Assembly (NCBI GenBank): GCA_002701555.1
Contig: NZVS01000081.1
Coordinates: 6,977-23,172, forward strand
DNA from: Alphaproteobacteria bacterium
Lineage (GTDB): Bacteria > Pseudomonadota > Alphaproteobacteria > Micavibrionales > Micavibrionaceae
Reading direction: 5' to 3'
DNA: 16,196 bases
The notes under the pieces were generated by a model. The model searched no databases. It saw only the letters and a program-made list of their open reading frames with translations, and had not been told where the DNA came from. The translations under genes were made by a program, and so were the position numbers. Shown piece by piece: positions 7,972-16,196 of the stretch (its first letter is position 1; every line of letters starts with the position of its first letter).

Positions 7972-7976
7972 GGGAG
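7972..7976 (+). promoter_or_regulatory. Ribosome binding site deciding the GTG start of ftsH
   Basis: GGGAG lies 6 bases before GTG at 7983 and supports this non-ATG start. Confidence 0.6.
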
Positions 7977-7982
7977 ATACAC

Positions 7983-9956
7983 GTGGCTGACGATGAGAAA
8001 GAGGGAAAACCCTCTAAATTTAGCCCCAGAAAGAAAAAGATTTTAGCGGGACTTGCTGCTGCAGGCGCTGTTGCTGGTGTTTTCGCACTTAGTGCTTCCC
8101 AAGAAGAACAGCAGCAAACTATAAATCAAATCTCCTGGTCACAATTCGTGGATAACGCTGAAGAAGGAAAATACTCCAGATTTATTATTCAGGGTGAGAA
8201 TGTTACTGGTGTGCTCTCAGATACAAATAGCAGCTCTGATAAGATAACCCAAATCATGAAATCGCGAGCACCTTCCGGCGAAATTGCCTATTCAGATATC
8301 AACCCATATGGTGACGTAATTATATCTGAAGTAAAAGAGCCCACTGATTTTTTTGAACTTTTTTTTCGCATAGCTATCATAGGCGCTATAGGCTTTATGA
8401 TTTTTAGTTTTATTAGAAACCGAAAAAAGGCTTCTAACACTAATGATCCTTTCCAAAATCAGATGGCAAAGTCCAAAGCCAAACTAGTTGAAGAGCACCA
8501 CGACAAAAAAACTTTTGCCGATGTTGCAGGCAACGAAGAAGCCAAGTTTGAAATGCAACAAATGGTAAATCTTCTAAAAGATCCCGACACCTACGCACAA
8601 TTCGGCGGCACAATCCCAAAAGGTGCGCTTCTAGTCGGACCGCCCGGGACTGGAAAAACTTTAATGGCTAAATCTGTAGCCGGAGAGGCAGGTGTCCCCT
8701 TTTTTACAGTTTCAGGATCTGAATTTACCGAAATGTTTGTGGGCGTTGGCGCTGCACGCGTCCGTGATATGTTTGAAGAGGTTAAGAAAAACGCACCCTG
8801 CATACTTTTCATTGATGAAATTGATGCGCTTGCGAAAAAACGTGGCTCCGGCGCTTCAATGGGGAACAGTTCAGAAAGTGACCAGACCCTTAATCAGCTA
8901 CTTGTGGAAATGGACGGTTTTGAAAAGGATACAGGTGTAGTTATCCTTGCTGCAACAAACCGCCCCGATGTACTTGACCCCGCTATTAAACGCCCAGGAC
9001 GCCTTGACCGCCAGATCGTGGTCGATGCACCGGATGTAAACGGGCGTGTAAATATTCTTCGCATCCACACACGTAACAAACCCATAGACCCTAATATAAA
9101 CTTTCGTAATATAGCCCGAGGTATCCCGGGTATGACAGGTGCAGACATTGCCAGCATGGCTAATGAAGCCGCCCTCATAGCCGCAGAGAGATACAAAGCG
9201 GCTGGTGGTAAACAGTCTCAGTTTAACCCAAATTACATTACAGAAATTGATTTTATAGAAGCCAAAGACAAGGTATCCATGGGGCCTGCAAGAAAATCTA
9301 TGGTCATGTCCCGGCCCGAGCTTGAAAACACGGCATATCATGAAGCTTGTCACGCCTTCATGGCTCTGCATGAGCCCCACGCCGATACACTTGAAAAGCT
9401 AACCATCGTGCCCAGAGGAATGGCCTTGGGAGTTGCTTTCTTCCTTCCTGAAGAAGGTGGTTTAAGAAATACAAAGGCGCAGTTTATTGCACAATTGCGT
9501 GTAGCCGTTGCAGGACGAATTGGTGAAGAAATTCTAAACGGGCAATATATGATCACTCCGGGTGCGGCAGGCGATATACAACAGGCCACCAACATAGCCC
9601 GCAAAATGGTAACAGAATGGGGTATGAGCGATAAACTTGGTATGGTGAGATATACTGGCGCATCAGGGGCCGGTTATCTCGGACATGAAAACGGAATGGC
9701 TACAGGATCGCAAGCAACTCTGGATTTAATAGATCAGGAAGTTAAAAACTTAGTTGATGAGGCCTATTCCTATTCCAAAAAAGTTCTGACAGACCCTAAA
9801 AATCTTGAGCAAATTAAAAAATTGGTGGACGAATTACTTGTCAAGGAAACCATTGACGGCCGGGAAGCGCGGGAAATGCTTGATATAAACACTCTAACCG
9901 ATCCCTATTCGGCAAGCATGGAACCTTCCCTGATACATCGTGCTCCATCCATTTAA
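7983..9956 (+). CDS. ftsH: ATP-dependent zinc metalloprotease FtsH
   Basis: Membrane-anchored AAA+ protease that unfolds and degrades membrane and regulatory proteins as a hexamer. 657 residues, normal family length. Order: basic N-terminus; first membrane segment about 20-38; periplasmic domain about 40-125; second membrane segment about 127-145; AAA+ domain with Walker A GPPGTGKT (219-226), pore motif MFVGVGA (251-257), Walker B ILFIDEID (274-281) and a second region of homology with RPGRLDRQ (337-344) carrying the arginine fingers; M41 protease domain with HEACH (453-457) and a probable third zinc ligand Asp531 in [10 protein letters not shown]. The usual motif is HEAGH, so the Gly-to-Cys change is notable. 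The loop after Walker B reads MGNSSESDQ where relatives usually have a G-rich .HDEREQ, suggesting a divergent, possibly secondary, FtsH. The start is GTG with GGGAG 6 bases upstream. The next gene follows after 29 bases, probably co-transcribed. Confidence 0.95.
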   Translation: MADDEKEGKPSKFSPRKKKILAGLAAAGAVAGVFALSASQEEQQQTINQISWSQFVDNAEEGKYSRFIIQGENVTGVLSDTNSSSDKITQIMKSRAPSGEIAYSDINPYGDVIISEVKEPTDFFELFFRIAIIGAIGFMIFSFIRNRKKASNTNDPFQNQMAKSKAKLVEEHHDKKTFADVAGNEEAKFEMQQMVNLLKDPDTYAQFGGTIPKGALLVGPPGTGKTLMAKSVAGEAGVPFFTVSGSEFTEMFVGVGAARVRDMFEEVKKNAPCILFIDEIDALAKKRGSGASMGNSSESDQTLNQLLVEMDGFEKDTGVVILAATNRPDVLDPAIKRPGRLDRQIVVDAPDVNGRVNILRIHTRNKPIDPNINFRNIARGIPGMTGADIASMANEAALIAAERYKAAGGKQSQFNPNYITEIDFIEAKDKVSMGPARKSMVMSRPELENTAYHEACHAFMALHEPHADTLEKLTIVPRGMALGVAFFLPEEGGLRNTKAQFIAQLRVAVAGRIGEEILNGQYMITPGAAGDIQQATNIARKMVTEWGMSDKLGMVRYTGASGAGYLGHENGMATGSQATLDLIDQEVKNLVDEAYSYSKKVLTDPKNLEQIKKLVDELLVKETIDGREAREMLDINTLTDPYSASMEPSLIHRAPSI

Positions 9957-9985
9957 ATAATACATTATTATAAAAAGGTAATTTT

Positions 9986-11170
9986 ATGTCTGATACAATA
10001 GCAGCTTTACAGGAATTTCATGAGGGCAACCTAGGTGATTTCAGCGCCGCACGACATAAAGCATTAACACAGATAAAAGCTCTTATAAAACTCGATGCAT
10101 CTGCACATTCAGATCAAGTTGCTAAGGATTACATTAGCATGGATCAAAAAGAGCCGCTTCAAGCCGTGCGACATACCATTCTTCATCCCGCGCTCGATTT
10201 GTTTGACACACAGCTGCAAACAGCAATGGATGCCCTTTTGAAAGATGTTACTTTATACGACCTTCTGAACGTTGAAAAAATTGAGCGTCATATCAATATT
10301 ACGGATGGCGATGCAGCCGCGGGGCAACGCTCAGCTGCTTTAGATTCACAATATATCCTGTATAGCCTCGATACCCCCCTACTTGTTGGGATGGCACGTA
10401 AAAACTTTCCCGTTCCACCAGAAATATTAGAGGAAGTTACAGACGAGAAAATAAATCGTATGTTGTCCTATGGGTTTGCTGTATGGCGCGATATATGTCT
10501 TAGCAGAATTGAGTCTGCGTTGATAGTTAAAGCAGATACACCGAAAACAGTCTGTATAGATGGCGGAGAGCCACAACAGATGCCCCGTCCCAGTAAAATA
10601 GAGGTGTGGGGGAAAATTACTGATGAAACAAATAAATTTACTTACATAAATGAAAAAGTTTCGAAAAGCTGGCCATCCAATGATCAGTCGGGCGGTTTTT
10701 TCAATATTCAACTACCTGCGCAAAAAGAAAAACAAACAGTACCAATGCCAGAAAATACTACAGTTGGTTTTGTCGAAGGTTTCACGGTCGGTTTGCATGA
10801 AAGCATACTTGAATTGCAACAATCCCATTTCAATCTTTTCCTTGGCAAAACGAAAAATTATATGACTGAAATGAACCTATCTACTTATTGGGCTGACCTA
10901 GTAAAAAGCACTGCCAGCAATGCTTTTGATAATTTGCGTTACCAGTCTATGCTGTTACTTAATTCAGGAAAAGCTCACGGTGAGGGAACAAGCTTTGAAG
11001 ATGGTCAGAAAGCCGCAAAAAAGTGGATCCTTCAACAAATAGAAACTTTGTCGTTGTCCGGTTCTTTATCTGAAGATAAACGAGCACTTACCGCACTAAA
11101 CAAGCTAAGTGCATTCTGGCAAAGTCAGTTGACGGAAAGCACTGGTATTACCTTGGCTGAGCCAGCTTAA
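9986..11170 (+). CDS. Unrecognised 394-residue cytoplasmic protein downstream of ftsH
   Basis: I do not recognise a family. It starts at an ATG with AAAGGT 6 bases upstream, 29 bases after the ftsH stop, so it is probably in the ftsH operon. No signal peptide or membrane segment is visible, so it should be cytoplasmic. Residues about 1-180 look mostly helical (for example LLKDVTLYDLLNVEKIERH at 84-102). The middle (about 180-260) is richer in Pro, Gly and beta-type sequence, with EVWGKITDETNKFTYINEK at 206-224. The last 130 residues are again helical. Cysteines are few (about 171 and 190), and no nucleotide-binding or metal-binding motif is apparent. Its position suggests a role connected with FtsH, such as a substrate or adaptor, but that is only inference. 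Confidence 0.8.
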   Translation: MSDTIAALQEFHEGNLGDFSAARHKALTQIKALIKLDASAHSDQVAKDYISMDQKEPLQAVRHTILHPALDLFDTQLQTAMDALLKDVTLYDLLNVEKIERHINITDGDAAAGQRSAALDSQYILYSLDTPLLVGMARKNFPVPPEILEEVTDEKINRMLSYGFAVWRDICLSRIESALIVKADTPKTVCIDGGEPQQMPRPSKIEVWGKITDETNKFTYINEKVSKSWPSNDQSGGFFNIQLPAQKEKQTVPMPENTTVGFVEGFTVGLHESILELQQSHFNLFLGKTKNYMTEMNLSTYWADLVKSTASNAFDNLRYQSMLLLNSGKAHGEGTSFEDGQKAAKKWILQQIETLSLSGSLSEDKRALTALNKLSAFWQSQLTESTGITLAEPA

Positions 11171-11199
11171 AACAATAGATTTTTGTAGCGTATATCTGC

Positions 11200-11205
11200 T
11201 ATAAC
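11200..11205 (+). promoter_or_regulatory. Candidate -10 box placing dusB on a leaderless mRNA
   Basis: TATAAC ends 6 bases before the dusB ATG at 11212, so transcription would begin at or next to the A of ATG. No ribosome binding site is seen in front of that ATG. The -35 position (around 11177-11182, AGATTT) is weak. Alternatively dusB is read through from the gene 41 bases upstream. Confidence 0.3.
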
Positions 11206-11211
11206 GCCCGA

Positions 11212-12183
11212 ATGTCACTAAAAATCGGCTCTATAAATATCTGTGACCCCGTCTTATTAGCACCTATGTCGGGTATAACAGATCTACCTTTTCGCAAGCT
11301 CGTAAAGAGGTATGGGGCAGGTCTGGTCATATCTGAAATGATTGCCAGCCGTGCCATGATTGAGGAAAGCTGTGAATCACTTAAAAAAAGTGAAAATTGT
11401 GCTGAAGAGTTTCCTATGGCCGTTCAACTTGCAGGCTGTGAACCTGATGTAATGGCAGAGGCTGCACGCATGAATGAAGCAAGGGGTGCAGCGATTATCG
11501 ATATCAACTTTGGTTGTCCTGTTAAAAAGATCGTCAAGAAGTTTGGCGGATCGGCTCTCATGAAGGACGAAAAACTGGCCATAGAGATAATGGAGGCTAC
11601 CGTCAAAGCGGTTAAAATCCCGGTTACTGTTAAAATGCGCCTAGGTTGGGATTGGGATTGCCTTAATGCCCCTACACTTGCAAAGGCCGGTGAGGAAGTT
11701 GGCATTCAGATGGTCACGGTGCATGGGAGGACAAGAAATCAGCTTTACCAAGGAAAAGCTAACTGGGAAACCATTCGATCAGTTAAAGATGTTATAAAAA
11801 TCCCCCTTATTGTAAATGGAGATATTTCCACACCACAAGATGCAAAGGAAGCAATGCGTGTCTCAGGAGCAGACGGCGTCATGATTGGACGCGCAGCGCA
11901 AGGTAAGCCCTGGTTGCTTCATCAGATCATTGAATATATTAAGAATGGGAAAGTCCCTGATGCGCCTGGTCTGGCAGAGATAAGGTCCCTTATTAAAGAG
12001 CATTACACTCATATATTAGATTACTATGGCACGCAAAGGGGTGTGGCTCTTGCGCGAAAACATATAGGCTGGTACTGCGCAGGAATTCCTAATTTCAATT
12101 TATTCAGGTCAGAAATCAACAAGATAACCAATCCTGATGAGGTTCTCTCAAAAATTGATGATCTTTTCCTACAGGCAGCCTAA
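11212..12183 (+). CDS. dusB: tRNA-dihydrouridine synthase DusB
   Basis: Cytoplasmic FMN enzyme that reduces specific uridines in the tRNA D-loop to dihydrouridine using NADPH. 323 residues, the normal length. Visible: N-terminal VLLAPMSGITDLPFRKL (14-30) of the TIM-barrel FMN site; VQLAG (71-75); INFGCPVKK (98-106) with catalytic Cys102; VKMRLGW (140-146); VHGRTRNQLYQGKANW (170-185); VNGDI (201-205) and GVMIGRAAQGKPW (222-234) phosphate-binding motifs; a helical C-terminal domain. The N-terminus aligns with the family from the first residues, supporting this ATG although it has no clear ribosome site. In many alphaproteobacteria dusB (nifR3) precedes ntrBC; here it instead meets the usher-like gene convergently, 19 bases between stops, with no obvious terminator hairpin between them. 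Confidence 0.95.
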   Translation: MSLKIGSINICDPVLLAPMSGITDLPFRKLVKRYGAGLVISEMIASRAMIEESCESLKKSENCAEEFPMAVQLAGCEPDVMAEAARMNEARGAAIIDINFGCPVKKIVKKFGGSALMKDEKLAIEIMEATVKAVKIPVTVKMRLGWDWDCLNAPTLAKAGEEVGIQMVTVHGRTRNQLYQGKANWETIRSVKDVIKIPLIVNGDISTPQDAKEAMRVSGADGVMIGRAAQGKPWLLHQIIEYIKNGKVPDAPGLAEIRSLIKEHYTHILDYYGTQRGVALARKHIGWYCAGIPNFNLFRSEINKITNPDEVLSKIDDLFLQAA

Positions 12184-12202
12184 AAGCTATTATACAGTCT
12201 GC

Positions 12203-15200
12203 TTAGTTCTCTGCCGATGCGCTTTGGACAGTTTCCAGTTCAACCGGCTCTATTTCACAAGAAATTGTCCAGTTAGACGCTTCACGACAGAATTCGACAC
12301 TTTCTTCCAATCGACCACGCCCTATAAAGTAAGCATATATAATTTCACTATCTAAAGTATCTTCAAATTTTATAGGGATCATTTGTGCTCTTAAACGATC
12401 AGGTAAGCGTTTTATCTGAAGTCGGCGAAGAAGTGAAAGTAGTTGCGAGTCATCTTCTTCGTTAACACGCACGATATAGAAAGGTGTGGAGGCGATATTT
12501 TGTCCTCCCTCCGCAATCCTGTAAATTTTCTTGGACTTAATATTTAATTCGGGTGCATCGTCATAGAGGGCGATGTTCTTCCCATAAAAAACGGGCCCGT
12601 CATATCCAACATCAATATACTGAACGGCCGCCTGCCCCACTTCCAGATCTTTCTGATCATCCGGAGCCACCAGCATCGCATAACGCCCGGGAGGAACTTT
12701 GGGAAATACGAAGAAACCATCTCCTGCAGTTTCCGTAGTTATAACTTTCCTCTGACGGCCTTCCAATGGAACCAGCTGGACCGTAACCAGTCGTGCCGCA
12801 CGCGGTGCATCATCATTATAATTCCTGTATATAGAGACGGTACCATCAATTTCTCCGGCAAGTTGTATAGGGAAATTAATTTCAGGCATGGAACCAGCAC
12901 GGGGGAAAATCGAGTATCCTTCATTAGCAGAAAACATGAAAGCGTCTGGCAGAGTTTCCTCATCAACATGGATATCTGTAGCTTTTCCTTCGTTTAAACC
13001 TTTTACAAGGGCATAGCCTTTCTCATCTGTAAGGGCCCGTCTTTTTATATTTATACTTTCAACAACGACCTCTGGCAAAGGTTCATCATCCCCGTCAAAA
13101 ATCATATTTCCGTTTTTATCGAAGAAAACAAAGCCTGATGCATAACCACGACCGATTAGGCGATCACTTGTAAACAAAGGCTCTTCATCAGGGGGATCAT
13201 CTACTATTGAAGTGTTTAAAGCTACACCTACACCGTAGCCCCCCTGATTATCTTTTTCAACATATGGGGTAAGTCTGAAATTCTCGTTTAAATAATTAAG
13301 GTTTAATCTAGCTGTAGTGAGATCAAGACTTGGTTCGTGATCAACAAATAAATCACCTGAGAAATTCAAGGTAGGACGGTAAGTGATTTGAGAGAACACA
13401 CGCTGTAACTCGTGGTCGGGAACAACTTCATAGTTAAAACCTCCACGTGCGAGCCATTTACCAAAATTCCCTCTGACGGAAAGAGTATTATTCACCCTTT
13501 CAGCATCAAAATCGGAATCATCCAAATTAGTGTTAAAATTTGTCACATCATTATTTTGATAAACCAGATTATTACTTACGTTTACGCGGCCAAAATTATT
13601 GGCTACTGCCAAATTCGCGCGCGTAACAGTTCCACCATCTGCTGTCTTACTATACAAACCTGCGGCCTGAACAGTCGCGCGATCGCCTATTGGTGGAATA
13701 AAGTTTCTTCTGACATTTGCACTAAGCTGCATGACTGAAGGATTTTCAGAACCATCCGGATTATATTCTTCGGTATTCACACGGCCGTTTACAATCGTGT
13801 CCCATCCGAAGATATTCCGTCTTGCCCCAAGCTCTGCTGCGGTTTCCCCGTCTTTATCCACCCCTAGATCGCCATCTATAATGGTACTGCCGATAATTTT
13901 ATTAAATCCACCTGCTAGAAATGCTTGGCTTTCGCCCTGTGTTTGTCTGGCGCGGAAACCTGCGTAAGCCAAAACATCACCAAGGAAGAAATTGTAACGT
14001 CCTGCAACATGTGGTGTGCCTACATCTTCGTCATTATTTTCACGTGCATTATAAAGCTGCTGCTCCGCAAGAGTGGAAGAAAATGTATATGTATTTTGCT
14101 GAGTTGAAAGTAATGCTTCTGTTACAGGAACATTTACAGTATCAAACCTGATTTGTCCTTGTGGACCATAGAAGAACAACTCAAATATATTATCGCCAGC
14201 GAAAAGTTCAATATCATTAAATAAGTAACGGCCGCTCTCATCGACTGTTATAACATCAATTAAAATACCGTTGCGGTACAATTCAACATCATATCCCGGT
14301 ATAGCGTCTCCACTAATATCTGTTGTGCTAAAGTCATCAATCTCCAATGGATTATTAGTCACAGACACACCGACTTCCTGACCACTGTCACCCGTAAGTG
14401 GTAAATCAACAGTATCTGTATCACCCAAAACATATTCACGGGCTTTCAAAGGCCCCAATAGTTTGGGCTCTTCCGATTGCCTGCTTAATCTGGCAACCAC
14501 GTTATTTAAACCATATTCGTTGCTGAAGTTCACTTGGGTATATGCTTTATGTTGTAATACGTCACCTTCAGCTACTGCCGTGGAAAAAGTTCTGTTAAAA
14601 GCTTCTTCTGAATTGCGAGTGCGCCGTTTTGAGGCAGAGAGCGATAAATCGAGAGTGTTGATATCAAAATTCTTATAAGGAATATCTTTGCGAGGTAATT
14701 CAGCGCGGTTCCTGCCACCATAGCCGAATCTCCGATTTTTTCTGTTTTCCGCAGCTATTCTGGGTAAAGGATACTCACTATCTATAAGAACGTATTGCTG
14801 TCCTATATCAAAATCCAAATCGAGTGCAAAAATACTTTCCAGAAAGCCTTCACGGAAATAAAGCTCACCATTTTCAATAAATGTGTTTTCTTCATTGAGA
14901 TCATAAGCCTCGCCGCGGGAAATAATTTTTCTTTCTTCATAGTCCAGACCAAAGCTCCAGTCTTCGCGTAAAAACCAACCCTGGGCAGTGTAATTTTCAT
15001 CATCGTAGTCTATTGCAAAGTCGAGGACAGAGATCATATCAAGAAATGAAAGGTAAATTCCCCCCTGCCTTTTCACAGCAAGAATATCAATATCAAATAC
15101 AAGTTGGTCGATTTTGGGGCGAAATAGAAGATTCTGCCCGTCGGGTATTATTGATAAAGGTGTTGTATCTGCTTCAACAGGACCTGCAAATTCTTCATCA

Positions 15201-15376
15201 TTAGCTTGTAACTTCGGTGCGACCCTTTGGAGAAATTGCTTGGCAATAATTTTCAACTTATTGTCTGCAATCTCGGTGTTTTCTACGGCTGCATTTACAG
15301 GTTGCGCAGAATAAACTCCTGCACAAACAATAACGGTCGTGTAAACCAAAAAGCTTTTTAAACGGCGAAATGCCAT
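12203..15376 (-). CDS. Usher-like outer-membrane protein with C-terminal extension
   Basis: 1057-residue exported protein resembling outer-membrane ushers that secrete and assemble chaperone-delivered pilins. Parts: signal peptide (1 to about 30, ending NAA); N-terminal periplasmic region with an ILAVKRQGGIYLSFLDMI motif (98-115) and GWFLREDW (133-140); long alternating beta-strand stretches around 240-310 and 425-720, suited to a barrel; an inserted usher-type segment with IPGYDVELYRNGILI (359-373) and FFYGPQGQIR (401-410); then SGFVFFDKNGNMIFDG (747-762), TDEKGYALVKGL (783-794), ETLPDAF (807-813) and FPRAGS (824-829), matching the C-terminal domain pattern of ushers. A second carboxypeptidase-regulatory-like beta domain spans about 840-935. 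The last 100 residues form an extra domain with two cysteines (1030 and 1040), faintly SPOR-like. The ATG has a weak ribosome site. It diverges from the DUF4402 pilin, its likely client. Usher family membership is a confident inference, the exact subfamily is not. Confidence 0.75.
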   Translation of the reverse strand: MAFRRLKSFLVYTTVIVCAGVYSAQPVNAAVENTEIADNKLKIIAKQFLQRVAPKLQANDEEFAGPVEADTTPLSIIPDGQNLLFRPKIDQLVFDIDILAVKRQGGIYLSFLDMISVLDFAIDYDDENYTAQGWFLREDWSFGLDYEERKIISRGEAYDLNEENTFIENGELYFREGFLESIFALDLDFDIGQQYVLIDSEYPLPRIAAENRKNRRFGYGGRNRAELPRKDIPYKNFDINTLDLSLSASKRRTRNSEEAFNRTFSTAVAEGDVLQHKAYTQVNFSNEYGLNNVVARLSRQSEEPKLLGPLKAREYVLGDTDTVDLPLTGDSGQEVGVSVTNNPLEIDDFSTTDISGDAIPGYDVELYRNGILIDVITVDESGRYLFNDIELFAGDNIFELFFYGPQGQIRFDTVNVPVTEALLSTQQNTYTFSSTLAEQQLYNARENNDEDVGTPHVAGRYNFFLGDVLAYAGFRARQTQGESQAFLAGGFNKIIGSTIIDGDLGVDKDGETAAELGARRNIFGWDTIVNGRVNTEEYNPDGSENPSVMQLSANVRRNFIPPIGDRATVQAAGLYSKTADGGTVTRANLAVANNFGRVNVSNNLVYQNNDVTNFNTNLDDSDFDAERVNNTLSVRGNFGKWLARGGFNYEVVPDHELQRVFSQITYRPTLNFSGDLFVDHEPSLDLTTARLNLNYLNENFRLTPYVEKDNQGGYGVGVALNTSIVDDPPDEEPLFTSDRLIGRGYASGFVFFDKNGNMIFDGDDEPLPEVVVESINIKRRALTDEKGYALVKGLNEGKATDIHVDEETLPDAFMFSANEGYSIFPRAGSMPEINFPIQLAGEIDGTVSIYRNYNDDAPRAARLVTVQLVPLEGRQRKVITTETAGDGFFVFPKVPPGRYAMLVAPDDQKDLEVGQAAVQYIDVGYDGPVFYGKNIALYDDAPELNIKSKKIYRIAEGGQNIASTPFYIVRVNEEDDSQLLSLLRRLQIKRLPDRLRAQMIPIKFEDTLDSEIIYAYFIGRGRLEESVEFCREASNWTISCEIEPVELETVQSASAEN

Positions 15377-15395
15377 AGGTTGTATTCAATATAAA

Positions 15396-15419
15396 ACGAT
15401 TAATCGTGCCCGAACGGGC
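15396..15419. promoter_or_regulatory. Two adjacent palindromes in the usher leader or operator region
   Basis: ACGATTAATCGT (15396-15407) is a perfect 12-bp palindrome, directly abutted by GCCCGAACGGGC (15408-15419), an inverted repeat with 5-bp arms. They lie 20-43 bases upstream of the usher ATG and downstream of its candidate promoter, so they could be a regulator site or a small RNA hairpin in the leader. Confidence 0.45.
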
Positions 15420-15433
15420 GCTAGATATAAATA

Positions 15434-15462
15434 AGAATACGTGTTTTGGAGTTTGTTAGCAA
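15434..15462 (-). promoter_or_regulatory. Candidate promoter for the usher-like gene
   Basis: On the minus strand TTGCTA (15462-15457) and TATTCT (15439-15434) are separated by 17 bases. Each matches four of six consensus positions. Transcription would start near 15427, giving a leader of about 50 bases that contains the palindromes. Confidence 0.4.
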
Positions 15463-15534
15463 TATATTAGTAATTTAATGATTTAATTAATAAAGCGGGT
15501 GGAAGAATTTAACTCGAATTAAAATTAAATATTA

Positions 15535-15563
15535 TTCATTAGCGTTTTGTTAACTAATATAAT
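15535..15563 (+). promoter_or_regulatory. Candidate promoter for the DUF4402 pilin
   Basis: A perfect TATAAT (15558-15563), part of the 12-bp palindrome TATAATATTATA, has TTCATT 17 bases upstream (15535-15540), a weak -35. Expected transcription start near 15570 gives a leader of about 55 bases. The region is very AT-rich, so chance matches are easy. Confidence 0.4.
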
Positions 15564-15576
15564 ATTATAACTAATA
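15551..15576 (+). repeat. Direct repeat TAACTAATA around the pilin -10 region
   Basis: TAACTAATA occurs at 15551-15559 and again at 15568-15576, 17 bases apart start to start, flanking the candidate -10 box. This arrangement could be a regulator site, but the sequence is low complexity. Confidence 0.35.
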
Positions 15577-15610
15577 GAAGTTAAAACTACATCTAAATAA
15601 AATCATTAAA

Positions 15611-15617
15611 GAAGGAG
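15611..15617 (+). promoter_or_regulatory. Strong ribosome binding site of the pilin gene
   Basis: GAAGGAG lies 7 bases before the ATG at 15625, the best ribosome site in the window, consistent with an abundant structural subunit. Confidence 0.7.
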
Positions 15618-15624
15618 TCTAATA

Positions 15625-16196
15625 ATGATTGGTTCAAAAACTAAACTTTTCGCATTGGCAGCTGCAGCTGCTGTAATTTTCACGGCAGGAACGGCCACCG
15701 CACAGACAGTGTCTGTAACGGCTGATGCTGTTGTGCAAAACACACTAACACTTACAAAGAACAGTGACCTGAACTTCGGTACAATTACTGCACTTGGTGA
15801 CGATGCTAACACACAGTCAGCAACATATCACGTTAATCCAGACGGCTCACAGGATGCTCCTGTAAATGCTGGTCTAGCCCAGATTGCTGTTATTGATGCT
15901 TCAGCTGTAACAGCTGCTGACATTGACGTTGCAGATGGTGCACCTGGTGCGACTATTAACGTCACAATTCAGAACGTTACTGACCTGACAGACGGTACAG
16001 ACACACTTCTATTGAATGGCTTTGAAACAAGCTATAATGGTGGTGCTGACGTAGCTCGTACAGCAGGTACACCTTTTACAAGAACATTCGTAGGTCCAAC
16101 AGATAATCTGTTGATCGGTGCTTCAGTTGAAACAGCCGGTGATGGACCTCTTGGAGATGGTAACTACTCAGGCGGCTTTGACGTTGTCTTTTCTTA
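15625..16196 (+). CDS. DUF4402 pilin-type subunit (runs to window edge)
   Basis: 190 codons are open to the end of the window; the final TA could begin a stop or a Tyr codon, so only a few residues are probably missing. A signal peptide (MIGSKTKLFALAAAAAVIFT...) ends with A-T-A before Gln27, giving an AxA cleavage site. The mature part has DUF4402 features: alternating beta pattern with LTLTKNSDLNFGTI near its start, a Gly/Asp/Thr-rich centre with INVTIQNV, a late LLIGASV strand, and a C-terminal GDGNYSGGFDVVFS strand of the type that ends chaperone-usher pilins. No cysteines. This family supplies structural subunits of fimbria-like fibres in alphaproteobacteria. The divergent usher-like gene is the likely assembly partner; a periplasmic chaperone would be expected downstream, outside the window. 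Frequent AAC, GAC and TTC codons suggest high expression. Confidence 0.8.
   Translation, partial: MIGSKTKLFALAAAAAVIFTAGTATAQTVSVTADAVVQNTLTLTKNSDLNFGTITALGDDANTQSATYHVNPDGSQDAPVNAGLAQIAVIDASAVTAADIDVADGAPGATINVTIQNVTDLTDGTDTLLLNGFETSYNGGADVARTAGTPFTRTFVGPTDNLLIGASVETAGDGPLGDGNYSGGFDVVFS

Noticed and set aside
8898..9380. 160-codon open frame on the minus strand
   Set aside because: It is antisense to the AAA+ domain of ftsH, whose motifs are all present; its protein has no family features.
12184..12202. Bidirectional terminator between dusB and the usher-like gene
   Set aside because: The 19-base gap has no hairpin or T-run.

Overview
The window looks like a chromosomal segment of a Gram-negative bacterium, most likely an alphaproteobacterium with AT-leaning DNA. 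Supporting signs are a TolC-type fragment, an usher-like outer-membrane protein with a divergent DUF4402 pilin, and a dusB of the alphaproteobacterial type. The taxonomic guess is inference. No rRNA, tRNA, CRISPR array, insertion sequence or attachment site was seen.

Left part (1-6687, minus strand): three tandem paralogous genes read right to left, 4153-6687, then 260-4129, then 1-263 (cut by the window edge). All three begin with a prepilin-like hydrophobic helix after a Ser-Gly or Gln-Gly/Asn junction, followed by an EF-hand-like calcium loop. The two complete ones also carry a pseudopilin-like core (DPWG...Y/FGYC and SAG...GSDDV motifs), paired-cysteine motifs, an Ig-like choice-of-anchor module and a C-terminal seven-repeat RCC1 propeller. 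The larger one inserts two further domains (Lcl/DUF1566 and DUF1554-like). The second and third genes share a 4-base ATGA overlap. This is the most interesting system here: a tandem set of secreted or surface-anchored pilin-like beta-propeller proteins, possibly pilus-tip or pseudopilus-associated adhesins.

Middle (6811-7909): a tolC C-terminal fragment (minus) and a receiver-Hpt C-terminal fragment (plus) abut at about 7222-7229. Both lose their 5' ends at the same point. This is either a genomic rearrangement breakpoint or an assembly join, so linkage between the left and right halves should be treated with caution.

Right part (7983-16196): ftsH (AAA+ zinc protease with an HEACH variant active site) is followed by an unrecognised 394-residue cytoplasmic protein, then dusB (tRNA dihydrouridine synthase), perhaps from a leaderless mRNA. 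Converging on dusB is a 1057-residue usher-like outer-membrane protein. Divergent from the usher, across a 248-bp AT-rich region with palindromes and candidate promoters, is a DUF4402 pilin-type subunit that runs off the right edge within its last codons. Usher and pilin probably form part of a chaperone-usher-like fimbrial locus that continues beyond the window.
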